Shown one piece after another: positions 1 to 7,370 of a stretch of DNA of 15,205 bases. This DNA comes from Methanobacterium sp. UBA279 (GTDB taxonomy: Archaea; Methanobacteriota; Methanobacteria; Methanobacteriales; Methanobacteriaceae). Numbering within the stretch: the stretch's first letter is position 1; each line of letters begins with the position of its first letter. Position numbers and translations under genes: made by a program. The stretch is from NCBI GenBank assembly GCA_002502855.1, contig DAQK01000028.1:1-15205 (forward strand), in the 5' to 3' direction. The notes beneath the pieces are model-generated. The model worked only from the letters and a program-made list of their open reading frames with translations. It was not told where the DNA came from and did no database searches.

Positions 1-375
1 AAAAATATAAGACCCTAAATCAATTCCACTAATTTATGTCCAATTTTATTGCCCAAATAATTTTTGTCAACTGCAAGTCTACAAAGTTTTAATGCCGGTA
101 AATCATCATAATTGATGTCTAATTCTTCTAAATTCTGTTTATGTCTATCTTTAAGATCTTTAACCCTTATAGAATCAGTGCACTAAGTAAAATAAGCCAC
201 AACAGTCCACCCATATAAACAAACAAATGTTACATTCAACTTATTATTCATTTGGTGAGGGGATTCTTGGATTAAAAATTCATTGAGATCCTTAATAGAA
301 CACTCAAAATCATCTATTTTATGGGGTTTCATTTAACTTTTTGATTTCTAATTCTGAAAACTTGATGTTTATCAT
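1..375 (-). pseudogene. Decayed GNAT-family N-acetyltransferase, runs off the left edge
   Basis: Read on the minus strand from the ATG at 373-375, the frame gives MINIKFSELEIKKLNET. It then breaks at a run of four C (plus-strand GGGG 323-326). In the next frame it continues with IDDFEC, LNEFL, VAYFT, a TAG stop (183-185), DSIRVKDLKD, LPALKLCRLAVD, KIGHKLVELI and a second TAG (15-17). This order matches stand-alone GNAT acetyltransferases of the kind often encoded beside RHH antitoxins: an FxCG-like start, then the RLAVDxxxxGxxIG acetyl-CoA-binding segment. The acyl-CoA loop, normally GxGxG, reads GNKIG here. No antitoxin gene is visible, but the left side is cut by the window. One frameshift and two nonsense codons argue for a dead gene. 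The family assignment is from motif memory. Confidence 0.7.
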
Positions 376-574
376 GAACTTACTTAGGTAAGAGTATTTA
401 TAATAATTTTGGATAATTTAGTATTATTTTCTAAATTGTTTATAACCCAAAACTATGACTTAATTTGTTATATCAATAAAACAACATTTTTTTATTTGAG
501 ATACTAAAAAATGGTAAGCTTTTTATTAATCCTTGTTATATTAATAAACAAAAAATAATTTTTTTGGAGCTTAA
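376..574. other. AT-rich intergenic spacer upstream of the nucleotidyltransferase gene
   Basis: This stretch is strongly AT-rich and has no convincing reading frame. It should hold the promoter of the gene that starts at 575; TTATATTAATA at about 537-547 is a plausible box A. A GGAG ribosome site lies at 566-569, five bases before the ATG. Confidence 0.45.
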
Positions 575-1171
575 ATGTCCTTTGAATCTGCTGTTGAACT
601 ATCAGAAAATATAAAGAATTTCCCAGGTATACAATCCGTAGTGCTTTTTGGTCCTCTGGCATCTGGTGAAAAGGTACCTAAGGATTCTAAAATAGATATG
701 GCCATTATTTATTCTAAAAAGGATAGGGAGATAATGAAGTGGGTCAGGTACCTGGCTACAGACCGGTTTAGACTGCACCACCTCACACTCGATGAGTTGA
801 AAGATAACCCCGAGATTATAAATGCATTGTCCGGTGAAGGGATCCTGTTGCAGGGTAATCCTGTAGTTCTGGCTTTAGATGATCTGGAACTTAAGTCCCA
901 GATGCTCATATCCTATGATACCACTGATTTAAAACAGAACGAGCGAAGCAAATTAAACAGGGCTCTCTTCGGTGGTGTTTCCACCTACCTGCAGAAGGGT
1001 GTAAGGAAAAAGAAATACTACTCTGGCTTGGTGGAGAAGTTACATGCCAAACGAATTGGTAAGGGAGTGCTCCTTATAGACAGTCAAAACGCGGGCCAGA
1101 TAACAAAAACACTGGCCGGATTCAAGGCCAAATGGAAAGAAATCCCCATCTGGACTCAAGAAACCATCTAG
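575..1171 (+). CDS. Nucleotidyltransferase-fold protein with degenerate active site
   Basis: A 198-aa protein. The N-terminal third contains SVVLFGPLASGEKVPKDSKI followed by DMAII, which has the shape of a MNT/Pol-beta type nucleotidyltransferase core (hG[GS] ... Dh[DE]h). Compared with the family consensus, the second glycine/serine is proline (G26-P27) and the second metal-binding acid is alanine (D41-M42-A43), so catalysis is doubtful. The C-terminal half (about residues 120-198) is basic, with KKKYYSGLVEKLHAKRIGKG, and could bind nucleic acid; this is inference. The start is supported by GGAG five bases upstream. The gene is convergent with the histone gene and shares its AT-rich terminator region. 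Its biological role is not known to me. Confidence 0.7.
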   Translation: MSFESAVELSENIKNFPGIQSVVLFGPLASGEKVPKDSKIDMAIIYSKKDREIMKWVRYLATDRFRLHHLTLDELKDNPEIINALSGEGILLQGNPVVLALDDLELKSQMLISYDTTDLKQNERSKLNRALFGGVSTYLQKGVRKKKYYSGLVEKLHAKRIGKGVLLIDSQNAGQITKTLAGFKAKWKEIPIWTQETI

Positions 1172-1249
1172 AATAAAAAAATAATAACTTTTACTAATAT
1201 ATTTCTAAATTTCTTAGATAAAAAATAAAATAAATAAAAATAAGCAAAT
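1172..1249. terminator. Shared T-rich terminator between convergent genes
   Basis: Seventy-eight bases between two convergent stop codons, composed almost wholly of A and T. On the minus strand, downstream of the histone stop, there are several T-runs (1212-1240), the usual form of an archaeal intrinsic terminator. On the plus strand, AT-rich runs after 1171 could serve the other gene. Confidence 0.5.
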
Positions 1250-1447
1250 TTAAGCGCTTATTTCTATGTCAGCGGCTTTGACAGTTTTTCGTCCAGCGTG
1301 TTTTGCGACTTTTACAGCTTCTCTGGATATGTTTTCACCTTTTTCTTCTAGGAATTTGGCCAGAGCATTAACTGCGTCTTCACTGACTCTTTCTGCACCT
1401 GCATTTTTTAAGATTCTTCCTACTGGAGCAATTGGTAATTCAGCCAT
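1250..1447 (-). CDS. hmf: Archaeal histone (HMfA/HMfB family)
   Basis: A 65-aa single histone fold that packages and bends DNA as dimers and longer multimers. It begins MAELPIAPVGRILKNAGAER and contains VSEDAVNALAKFLEE and KHAGRKTVKAADIE, all diagnostic of methanogen histones. The DNA-contact residues known from HMfB are present: R11, R20 of the AER turn, and K54-T55 in the second loop. The ATG at 1445-1447 is chosen over an in-frame GTG at 1456, because that GTG is itself part of the GAGGTG ribosome site (1454-1459). The protein ends at IEISA, about four residues earlier than HMfA, so the last helix is slightly short. The first residues, fold and loops are intact, so I expect a working histone. 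Confidence 0.95.
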   Translation of the reverse strand: MAELPIAPVGRILKNAGAERVSEDAVNALAKFLEEKGENISREAVKVAKHAGRKTVKAADIEISA

Positions 1448-1479
1448 ATTTATCACCTCGCTAGATTATAAGAGAACCA

Positions 1480-1494
1480 TTATATATATATTTA
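1480..1494 (-). promoter_or_regulatory. Histone box A (TATA)
   Basis: An alternating TA tract (AAATATATATATAAT on the minus strand) lies 33-47 bases upstream of the histone ATG, with the GAGGTG ribosome site between them. Position and sequence fit a strong archaeal box A that would give a short leader. Confidence 0.6.
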
Positions 1495-1690
1495 TCGTTT
1501 TTTTACCTAGATATGTATCCAATTTGCCAAATAATTCTAGAATTTTACGATTATTTTATATCAGTACCCCTTAACTCCACACTAATAATTATATCAATCC
1601 AGAAAAGAATTAGATCATATTACAATTTTCAAATTCAATAACAAGTAATTACTCCAGGACCCGAGTATCCAGTTTAAGTTGAAATAAGCT

Positions 1691-1739
1691 GAAATAGGGT
1701 GTATCTATACTGTGTAAATCTTTACCAAAAACCTATTTC
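1691..1739. repeat. Inverted repeat over the 3' end of the RecJ-like gene
   Basis: GAAATAGG (1691-1698) and CCTATTTC (1732-1739) are perfect inverted arms, 33 bases apart. The right arm overlaps the TAG stop (1733-1735) of the minus-strand nuclease gene. In the transcript this would fold the stop codon into a stem. It may stabilise the mRNA end or assist termination, but the loop is long, so this is weak. Confidence 0.3.
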
Positions 1740-3910
1740 TTCAAGGCCACTACTTCCCTGGCAAAGCCTTGTAATACTTCCTTGGACAATCCTTCCACGA
1801 ACTTCAAGGATCCAGCGCATTCATGGCCTCCCCCATCAACACCTGCTTCCGGTATTTCCACCATCAACTTGGATATTATGGTGTTGAGGTTGAAGCCGAA
1901 GATCTCATTCACGGCATCAGTTGCCCTGATCACACCAAAGTCCGGCCCATAAGCTAAGGTTATAATGGGCACTTCTTCACCGTACTTCTGCACCATCTGG
2001 TCATGGACGTAGCCACAGGTCTTCCCCGGGGCAGGGAAGGTGAATTTATGGGCGTATTTCTCCACATCCAGTACACTGAAGATTATCCCGTTTTCAAGTT
2101 TCTGGGTTTTAAGGTTGGGCATGGCCGCCTTAAGCTGCCATTCCACACGTTTGTGGAGCTCCTTGTAGAGGGCGTCCACCAGTTTCTGGTGTTTTTCCCG
2201 GTTTCCCAGGCCCAATATGGTATCTATAATTCCCCGTCCATTCATAAATCTCAGGTAGAAGGCTTCGAAGTCTATGGAACTTGCTATCTTCTCCAGGTCA
2301 TCTGCATCGTAGCCCTTCTCCGCTGCGATCTGGATATACTTCTCAGCTTCTTCCGATCGGGCATGGTCACCTACCGCTGCGATACCTGGTAAATGCAAGA
2401 GTCTGTCCTTTACTTCCGGGTTGATCATCCCGGCCAGTTCCACTGCCAGGGCCCCGGCGGTGATGTTGGAATCCCCATCAACCAGGTAGGGGTTGACATG
2501 GACGTCCACGTATTCATCCACTGCGACTTTCCCATCTTCCACAACTCCCGGATAATGGTGGTCCACCACCACCACCTCGATGTCGTAGATCTTAACCTTC
2601 ATTAAAGCCAGAATATCCTCTTCTGTTGATCCATTATCCATAAGCACCAGCAGGGGTAGTTTCTGGCCGTGTCTTTCCAGATCTTCCAGTGCGAAGGATA
2701 GGTCCTTCACCACATCCTCCAGTTCATAGAAGGGTGCTTTGCTGGGTGCTCTTTTAAAGAAGTGCCATTCTGCATCGTTGCTATTGTTCATATCTTTTAA
2801 GAGGGGGACCACTGCCTTTTCAATGGCCACACCGGCGCATATCCCATCTGCATCGGCATGGTGCCTTACCAGTATAGACCGGCCGTCTAAAACAGCTCTT
2901 CTTATGGCCTTCGCTGCTCTGCGCATGGGTTCCTTTAAATCGTTTAAGACCCTGCTTTCTATTAAAAATTCAGTTCCCTCTGGTTCTGCCTTCTTATCTA
3001 TGGCCTCGTCGATGCGCTGTCTTGCTTCCTGGGATTCTGGTCCGTGGAGGCGTTCGATGGATTCTGATTCGATCTGTATCTTACCACTGTGCAGGGAGAC
3101 TTCCCCGGTTACCTCTACGATGTTCCCCATGTTCAGGTGGGGGTAGACCCGGATGCCCGGCTGGTCGAAGGCAGCTACCCAGGTGGTACCTGTCTCATCA
3201 GATACCGTGAATATGGTGGGGCCGCTGGTCTGCTGTATCTGTATTATCTCACCTACCAGCCGGACTGTTTTGCCCATGGATTTGGTGGTGATATCCCCGA
3301 TCCTGGTACGTGCTATGTTCCTCTTTACTTTAACCAGTTCGTAGTTATCTTTTACTTTGGAGGAGGTTATCTCCAGTTCTCCCCTTCTCTGTTTAGCACC
3401 GGTTACCTTCACTATGATTTCATCTCCCTTACCTTTGGTAGATGAGCTCGTACGGAGCAGGCCGTATAGGTTTTTGGCTAGACTCACGAAGACTCCGTAG
3501 TTTTCCACCCGGCTTACGGTTCCCTTGTAATTTCCTCCCAGCTCCACATCCTCAACTTCCGCGTTTCCCGGTAGAATATAGACTACTGGTTTTTCTTCCT
3601 GGCAGTCCTGGCAGTAGTCACCTGATTTTATGGGTTTCCCACATTTCCTGCAATGGTTTATTTCACCTTCACCGGAGCATTCCGTGCATGTTTTCCTGAC
3701 TTCGATTTCACCCTTACCTTTACAGGTGCTGCAGGGCACTTCCTGGTCTTCGTCCAGTTCAAATCTCTCCCGGGCCTGACTGGATATGCCCTTCACATGG
3801 TCTTTCACATTTAACTGGCTTTTTACTCCGGTTCCATGGCAGTTTTCACAGATCTTATAGCTTAATACTTGGTATCCTTTTCCTTTACATTCTGGACATG
3901 TTCTCTTCAT
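1733..3910 (-). CDS. Archaea-specific RecJ-like DHH nuclease with DnaJ-type zinc fingers
   Basis: A 725-aa multidomain protein matching the architecture I know as COG1107. Residues 5-28 and 60-82 carry four CxxCxGxG-like knuckles (C5/C8, C21/C24, C60/C63, C75/C78), followed by C87/C90 and C100/C103. An S1 RNA-binding domain follows (about 125-190; GTVSRVENYGVFVSL), then an OB fold (about 213-290; KTVRLVGEIIQI). The DHH phosphoesterase core has H351-A-D353-A-D355-G, D425-N-G and D450-H-H452. The C-terminal DHHA1-like part has GGGHECAG near 693-700. All metal-binding motifs look intact, so 5'-directed single-strand nuclease activity on DNA or RNA is likely; the real substrate is not shown. The ATG at 3908-3910 follows GAGG by six bases. 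An upstream in-frame TTG (3922) overlaps that ribosome site and is rejected. Confidence 0.9.
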   Translation of the reverse strand: MKRTCPECKGKGYQVLSYKICENCHGTGVKSQLNVKDHVKGISSQARERFELDEDQEVPCSTCKGKGEIEVRKTCTECSGEGEINHCRKCGKPIKSGDYCQDCQEEKPVVYILPGNAEVEDVELGGNYKGTVSRVENYGVFVSLAKNLYGLLRTSSSTKGKGDEIIVKVTGAKQRRGELEITSSKVKDNYELVKVKRNIARTRIGDITTKSMGKTVRLVGEIIQIQQTSGPTIFTVSDETGTTWVAAFDQPGIRVYPHLNMGNIVEVTGEVSLHSGKIQIESESIERLHGPESQEARQRIDEAIDKKAEPEGTEFLIESRVLNDLKEPMRRAAKAIRRAVLDGRSILVRHHADADGICAGVAIEKAVVPLLKDMNNSNDAEWHFFKRAPSKAPFYELEDVVKDLSFALEDLERHGQKLPLLVLMDNGSTEEDILALMKVKIYDIEVVVVDHHYPGVVEDGKVAVDEYVDVHVNPYLVDGDSNITAGALAVELAGMINPEVKDRLLHLPGIAAVGDHARSEEAEKYIQIAAEKGYDADDLEKIASSIDFEAFYLRFMNGRGIIDTILGLGNREKHQKLVDALYKELHKRVEWQLKAAMPNLKTQKLENGIIFSVLDVEKYAHKFTFPAPGKTCGYVHDQMVQKYGEEVPIITLAYGPDFGVIRATDAVNEIFGFNLNTIISKLMVEIPEAGVDGGGHECAGSLKFVEGLSKEVLQGFAREVVALKK

Positions 3911-4023
3911 TTTTAGCCTCAAAAAATAATATGATATTTAGTGAAAATCTATTAAAAAAGTGGATTTGTGAAATTAGGATTTTCTATTTTGATGATAATA
4001 ATTATCTACATGATTAAATATAT

Positions 4024-4512
4024 CTACTTGAACTTGGTGGGATTCTGTCTCACTATCTCGTCCCGGTTCGCTTTGTATTGCTGGGCATGGTTCATGTAAT
4101 TATTGGCCGCCAGCAGGTGGGTGTTGGCACTGGTGGTCTGGTTGTTCTGTAACAATTTTATGGCTGTGTTTAGCTCCGATGTAGCGTTCATCTTAGCCTG
4201 TATCTCCAGGAGTGCGTTTTGTATGTAATCTATGAATATTCCATCGTTGGTATTTTTAGCTGAAGTCAGGGCGGACTGTGCAGATGTCTGGGCCAGTGAA
4301 TATTCATCCATAGCACTGTTACTATCTGTCAAAGCCTGATTTAGAGACATCCTGTTAGCATTGACTGCGGATCGATTGTAGAAGTCATCTCCCTTCTTCA
4401 GATGTACGTTTATGGTGCTGGCCATATCATTTATATTACTTATTTCCGACCCTATACATCCGGATAGAAACACTACTGCGAGTATTACAGCGACAACCAA
4501 AATCCTATTCAT
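4024..4512 (-). CDS. Predicted small lipoprotein, helical, function unknown
   Basis: About 162 aa. A basic N-terminus and hydrophobic stretch (ILVVAVILAVVFL) end in a lipobox, LSGC, so the mature protein should be anchored outside the membrane by a lipid on that cysteine. The rest (SALTSAKNTNDGI, ALLEIQAKMNATSELNTAIK and similar) is rich in Ala, Asn, Gln and Ser with heptad-like spacing, suggesting a helical bundle or coiled coil. I do not recognise a named family. ATG 4510-4512 is preferred, with GAGTGA just upstream. The in-frame GTG at 4521 lies inside that purine-rich motif and would add three residues. It stands alone, between the nuclease gene and the oxygen-defence operon. Confidence 0.75.
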   Translation of the reverse strand: MNRILVVAVILAVVFLSGCIGSEISNINDMASTINVHLKKGDDFYNRSAVNANRMSLNQALTDSNSAMDEYSLAQTSAQSALTSAKNTNDGIFIDYIQNALLEIQAKMNATSELNTAIKLLQNNQTTSANTHLLAANNYMNHAQQYKANRDEIVRQNPTKFK

Positions 4513-4754
4513 ATTTTTCACTCTAAGACAACTTTAAATTTAGATCATAAGTTATCTATAAAATAGTTAATTATTATGTTAACTAATTTGTTATGGTTAA
4601 TTAAAAGTATTGCGTTAAATTATGTGTTATTAAATAAAAATATTTTTATTAAATTATTGTTTAAGGTTTGTTGAATAAAATACTGGTTAAAGATTTGTTG
4701 TAACAAAGATCAACAAAAAAGAGGGGTGAAGAAAAGTTTTCCCCATTACTAGCT
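4513..4754. other. AT-rich intergenic region with short repeats
   Basis: There is no reading frame of note. It contains an imperfect 15-base direct repeat (GTTTAAGGTTTGTTG at 4659-4673 and GTTAAAGATTTGTTG at 4686-4700). The second copy runs into a small palindrome, TTTGTT-GT-AACAAA (4694-4707). The lipoprotein promoter must lie in the left part. The oxygen-defence operon terminator lies at its right end. Confidence 0.35.
4711..4745 (-). terminator. Terminator of the rubrerythrin-desulfoferrodoxin operon
   Basis: On the minus strand, about ten bases after the desulfoferrodoxin stop, GGGG (4744-4741) and CCCC (4726-4723) can pair around an A/T-rich loop. A T-rich run with six consecutive T (about 4720-4715) follows at once. 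The hairpin is short, but the T-run alone would suffice for archaeal termination. Confidence 0.5.
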
Positions 4755-5138
4755 TCACGATCTCCATAGACCATGGATGCTGCAGTATTCCCTTACCACT
4801 ATTTGACTTATATCATCCAGTTTCAGCTTGAATTCAGCTTCTGGAGCGTCTCCTGGTTTTAAGACCTTCCGGTGAACCTGATCGCCTGCTACTACTTCCA
4901 CCCACTCGATGCAGTGGTTTTCCTCCATGGGATGGGGTAGGGACCCTACCTTTACCTTAACTCCTTCATCGGTTTCTTCCAGAACAGGTATGTGTTTTTC
5001 AGCTCCCATACCCTCTTTCCTTTCTTCCAGTAGTTCCATGGGGTTCTGGCAGCATTCCAGTTTTCCGGTGCCGATGTGGAAGACTTCTACTATGTTGCCA
5101 CAGATGTTACAGCGATAAATTTCTTCTTTTTCAGTCAT
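4755..5138 (-). CDS. dfx: Desulfoferrodoxin / superoxide reductase (two-iron type)
   Basis: A 127-aa enzyme that reduces superoxide to hydrogen peroxide without making oxygen, in the cytoplasm. The N-terminal desulforedoxin-like domain has the FeCys4 ligands C10, C13, C29 and C30. The catalytic neelaredoxin domain has H49, H69, H75, C119 and H122 as iron ligands, with the conserved E47-K48 beside the active site. All ligands are present. The ATG at 5136-5138 is used because AGAGG lies six bases upstream; the in-frame TTG at 5153 lies before that site. The gene lies 30 bases downstream of rubrerythrin on the same strand, so the peroxide it produces can be removed by its operon partner. Confidence 0.95.
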   Translation of the reverse strand: MTEKEEIYRCNICGNIVEVFHIGTGKLECCQNPMELLEERKEGMGAEKHIPVLEETDEGVKVKVGSLPHPMEENHCIEWVEVVAGDQVHRKVLKPGDAPEAEFKLKLDDISQIVVREYCSIHGLWRS

Positions 5139-5168
5139 TGTAATCCTCTTCAATATTTTTGATCCTTT

Positions 5169-5744
5169 TCAGTATTTTTCATCGTACAACTTGAAGTATA
5201 TCCGGGCATGGTCACAGGCGGGGCATTTTGCTGGTGGTTCCGTGCCTTTGTAGGTGTAACCACATTTTATACAGGTCCATTCCACTTCTTCCCTCTTCCT
5301 GAACAGGGTTCCTGCTTCCACCTGTTCCAGGAGTTTCTTGTAACGGTCCTCATGGTGTTCCTCGGCATGTGCTATGGACCAGAGACGATCGGACACTTCT
5401 ATTAAACCTTCTTCTTCAGCGACATCAGCGAATTCTGGGTACATCTCGCTGTTTTCATAGTGTTCCCCGGCGATGGCCGCCCTCAGGTTATTGACGGTTG
5501 TGCCCAGGGTTAAGGGTGAAAGGGCACCCACCTCCATCTCATCCAGTTCCCCCTCTTTAAGGTCCTGGATCATTTTAAAAAGCCATTTGGCATGTTCCCG
5601 TTCATTATCTGCTGTTTCTAAAAAGATCTCAGAGATCTGGGGATATCCCTCAGCCGTAGCCTGTTTTGAATAGAAAGTGTATCTATTCCTAGCCTGACTT
5701 TCTCCTATAAATGCCTTTGTTAAATTTTCCAGGGTTTTTTCCAT
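5169..5744 (-). CDS. rbr: Rubrerythrin
   Basis: A 191-aa NADH-linked peroxide reductase of anaerobes. The ferritin-like diiron domain carries E15, E48-x-x-H51, E94, E97 and E128-x-x-H131. The C-terminal rubredoxin-like domain has C158-x-x-C161 and C174-x-x-C177, which pass electrons to the diiron site. Length and ligands match the classical family. The ATG at 5742-5744 is four bases after GGTGAT. It is first in a two-gene operon with superoxide reductase, a common pairing in methanogens for surviving air. It is divergent from the wall-protein gene, with 200 bases between them that contain a candidate operator. Confidence 0.95.
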   Translation of the reverse strand: MEKTLENLTKAFIGESQARNRYTFYSKQATAEGYPQISEIFLETADNEREHAKWLFKMIQDLKEGELDEMEVGALSPLTLGTTVNNLRAAIAGEHYENSEMYPEFADVAEEEGLIEVSDRLWSIAHAEEHHEDRYKKLLEQVEAGTLFRKREEVEWTCIKCGYTYKGTEPPAKCPACDHARIYFKLYDEKY

Positions 5745-5820
5745 TTTATCACCATTTAGTATTATATGGCTTCTATCTTATTAATTTTAGTCATCTAATT
5801 TTTAAAGATTTCCTTTGGTC

Positions 5821-5873
5821 ATTTAAGGAATATTTCATCCCTTCATTTTATTTAAGGCTTTCATTCCCTTAAA
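5821..5873. promoter_or_regulatory. Candidate operator: repeated TTTAAGG-N-CCTT elements
   Basis: In the divergent region between rubrerythrin and the wall-protein gene, TTTAAGG (5851-5857) and CCTTAAA (5867-5873) form a perfect inverted repeat with a nine-base spacer. A second, partial copy lies just before it: TTTAAGG (5822-5828), 11 bases, CCTT (5840-5843). Such tandem dyads are typical of regulator binding sites. Which of the two flanking genes it serves cannot be told. Confidence 0.4.
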
Positions 5874-5887
5874 AACTAATATTGGAA

Positions 5888-5903
5888 AAATTTTATATAT
5901 TAA
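5888..5903 (+). promoter_or_regulatory. Box A for the first wall-protein gene
   Basis: AAATTTTATATATTAA lies 50-65 bases before the GGAGGAG ribosome site at 5953-5959. Transcription would begin near 5925, giving a leader of about 30 bases to that site. Confidence 0.5.
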
Positions 5904-5944
5904 AAAGTTCAAATAATATTCTTGTAATGTCATAACATGAATTT

Positions 5945-7222
5945 GTGAATGCGGAGGAGATTTCTATTAATAATATTAGAAAAATAATGGTATTACTTAT
6001 ATTCCTGGTTTTACTTGTGACTTTAAATGCTGGTTTTGCCGCTTCAAATGCATCTCTTAACAAAACAACTAATTTAACCACCAATACAACTAAAAATTAC
6101 GCGGCTGGTTCCAGTGGAACAATTATCAATATAAAGGTGCTGATCTACAACGGTAACCAGACTGCTTATAGCTGTGTAAATGGGATCAAAACCTCACTAA
6201 GCACTGCCAATAGTAAAAAGTTAGTACCAGGATATACCTTCACTTACGGCACTTCAACGGTGATTAACTCTGCAACACTTTCCGGGTATGATGTACTGGC
6301 CATGCCCGGGGGAACCTCAGGATATAACTATATGCACAGCAGCGCTTTAAGCGCCACTGCCATAAAGAACTTCGTGAAAAGTGGTAAAGGCTACCTGGGG
6401 ATCTGTGCTGGAGCATACGCGGGAACTTATCGGGTATATGAATATTACTATGGCTGGGGACTGGCACCTCATGTTAGAGCTACGCATCCTAATCATGAGG
6501 GAGATTTAACAGTGAAGATCACTTCTAAAGGCCAGCAAGTCTTAAATACCACGGGCACCGTGACCATGGCCCATTACAACGGGCCTGCGATGTATGCAAG
6601 CAGTCCGGCTTTGATCTTCGCCACCTACGCCGATAACATCATCAATTCTAAGGGTATGGCTGCTATTGTAGGCGATTACTATGGCAAAGGACGAGTGGTC
6701 CTGAGCGGACCCCATCCTGAACTTGATCCACAGCTGCCTAAAGTCGTGGCCAATATGGTGGTCTGGGCCGCCAATAAGACCAGACCAGATCCCAAAAACA
6801 TGGTAAGTAATGCGCAGATTGCAGTCGCTGCTGCTACTGTAAAAGCTTATTATGAGAAAAATAAGGTTTTACCCAGGAGTGTGACCATAAACGGCAATAA
6901 AGTATCCATGTCCCAGTTTGCATACCTTCTAGCCAAAGGTGTTGTAAATGCGAACAGTGGTTCTGTAGCTTCCATAACAATAAGAAGCGTTAAATCCGCC
7001 CCAAAACCATCAGGAAGTTATAGAAAAGGAAATATAAAGAAAGCTAATTATGTGAGTATTGCCAAAGGCCTCATTGACTTTATAGGTAAAAATGGTAGAG
7101 TACCGAATTTTCTGATTACACCTCTAGGTAATATATCCTTTTCAAAATATGTCTACATGTACAGTAAAATAATGAACTTCTATAAAATCAATAAACGACT
7201 GCCCAACTACGTTTCAATGTAA
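5945..7222 (+). CDS. Secreted BPL_N-type amidotransferase-like protein with pseudomurein-binding repeats
   Basis: Up to 425 aa. A signal peptide (hydrophobic MVLLIFLVLLVTL, cut near GFAAS) is followed by a Thr/Asn linker. A class-I glutamine-amidotransferase-like domain of the BPL_N kind follows (about 60-277). Its nucleophile elbow is GIC154AGAY and its His-Glu pair is GPH257PE259. The C-terminus has two pseudomurein-binding repeats (about 287-335 and 363-425), ending with KRLPNYVSM, which resembles the start of another repeat. Repeats of this kind anchor proteins, including phage pseudomurein endopeptidases, to the wall. The catalytic triad suggests a wall peptide amidase or related hydrolase; this is inference. 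The start is uncertain. GTG 5945 has no ribosome site, while GGAGGAG (5953-5959) is six bases before ATT 5966 and 27 bases before ATG 5987. Confidence 0.85.
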   Translation: MNAEEISINNIRKIMVLLIFLVLLVTLNAGFAASNASLNKTTNLTTNTTKNYAAGSSGTIINIKVLIYNGNQTAYSCVNGIKTSLSTANSKKLVPGYTFTYGTSTVINSATLSGYDVLAMPGGTSGYNYMHSSALSATAIKNFVKSGKGYLGICAGAYAGTYRVYEYYYGWGLAPHVRATHPNHEGDLTVKITSKGQQVLNTTGTVTMAHYNGPAMYASSPALIFATYADNIINSKGMAAIVGDYYGKGRVVLSGPHPELDPQLPKVVANMVVWAANKTRPDPKNMVSNAQIAVAAATVKAYYEKNKVLPRSVTINGNKVSMSQFAYLLAKGVVNANSGSVASITIRSVKSAPKPSGSYRKGNIKKANYVSIAKGLIDFIGKNGRVPNFLITPLGNISFSKYVYMYSKIMNFYKINKRLPNYVSM

Positions 7223-7310
7223 AAAGTATCCTACTTTTTTTATTTCCCCTGAGATTCTATTTTTTTATTCCCCCCGAAAATTCAATTTTTTTTATTTTTC
7301 CATATTTTAA
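7223..7310 (+). terminator. T-rich terminator region after the first wall-protein gene
   Basis: Several T-runs follow the stop directly: about 7234-7240, 7260-7266, 7286-7293 and 7295-7299. This is a multi-T archaeal terminator without an obvious hairpin. Confidence 0.55.
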
Positions 7311-7340
7311 CGATCATCTAAAATATCCATTTAAGATAAA

Positions 7341-7353
7341 ATTTTATAAATAT
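7341..7353 (+). promoter_or_regulatory. Box A upstream of the candidate structured RNA
   Basis: ATTTTATAAATAT lies about 25-30 bases before the point where base composition turns G-rich (7371). This is the distance expected between an archaeal TATA box and a transcription start. Confidence 0.4.
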
Positions 7354-7370
7354 TTAATGAAATAAAATAA

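Noticed and set aside
1..185. TAG codons read as pyrrolysine in the left-edge gene
   Set aside because: The same gene also has a frameshift, and pyrrolysine systems belong to methylamine users such as Methanosarcina, not to this order as far as I know.
1266..1574. A 102-codon plus-strand open frame across the histone gene
   Set aside because: It is antisense to an unmistakable histone with its own ribosome site and box A.
2003..3699. Several plus-strand open frames of 60-135 codons
   Set aside because: All are shadows of the minus-strand RecJ-like gene, with no ribosome sites or protein motifs.
4659..4700. CRISPR-like direct repeat (15 bases, imperfect)
   Set aside because: Only two imperfect AT-rich copies at 27-base offset, with no spacer-like unit; probably composition.
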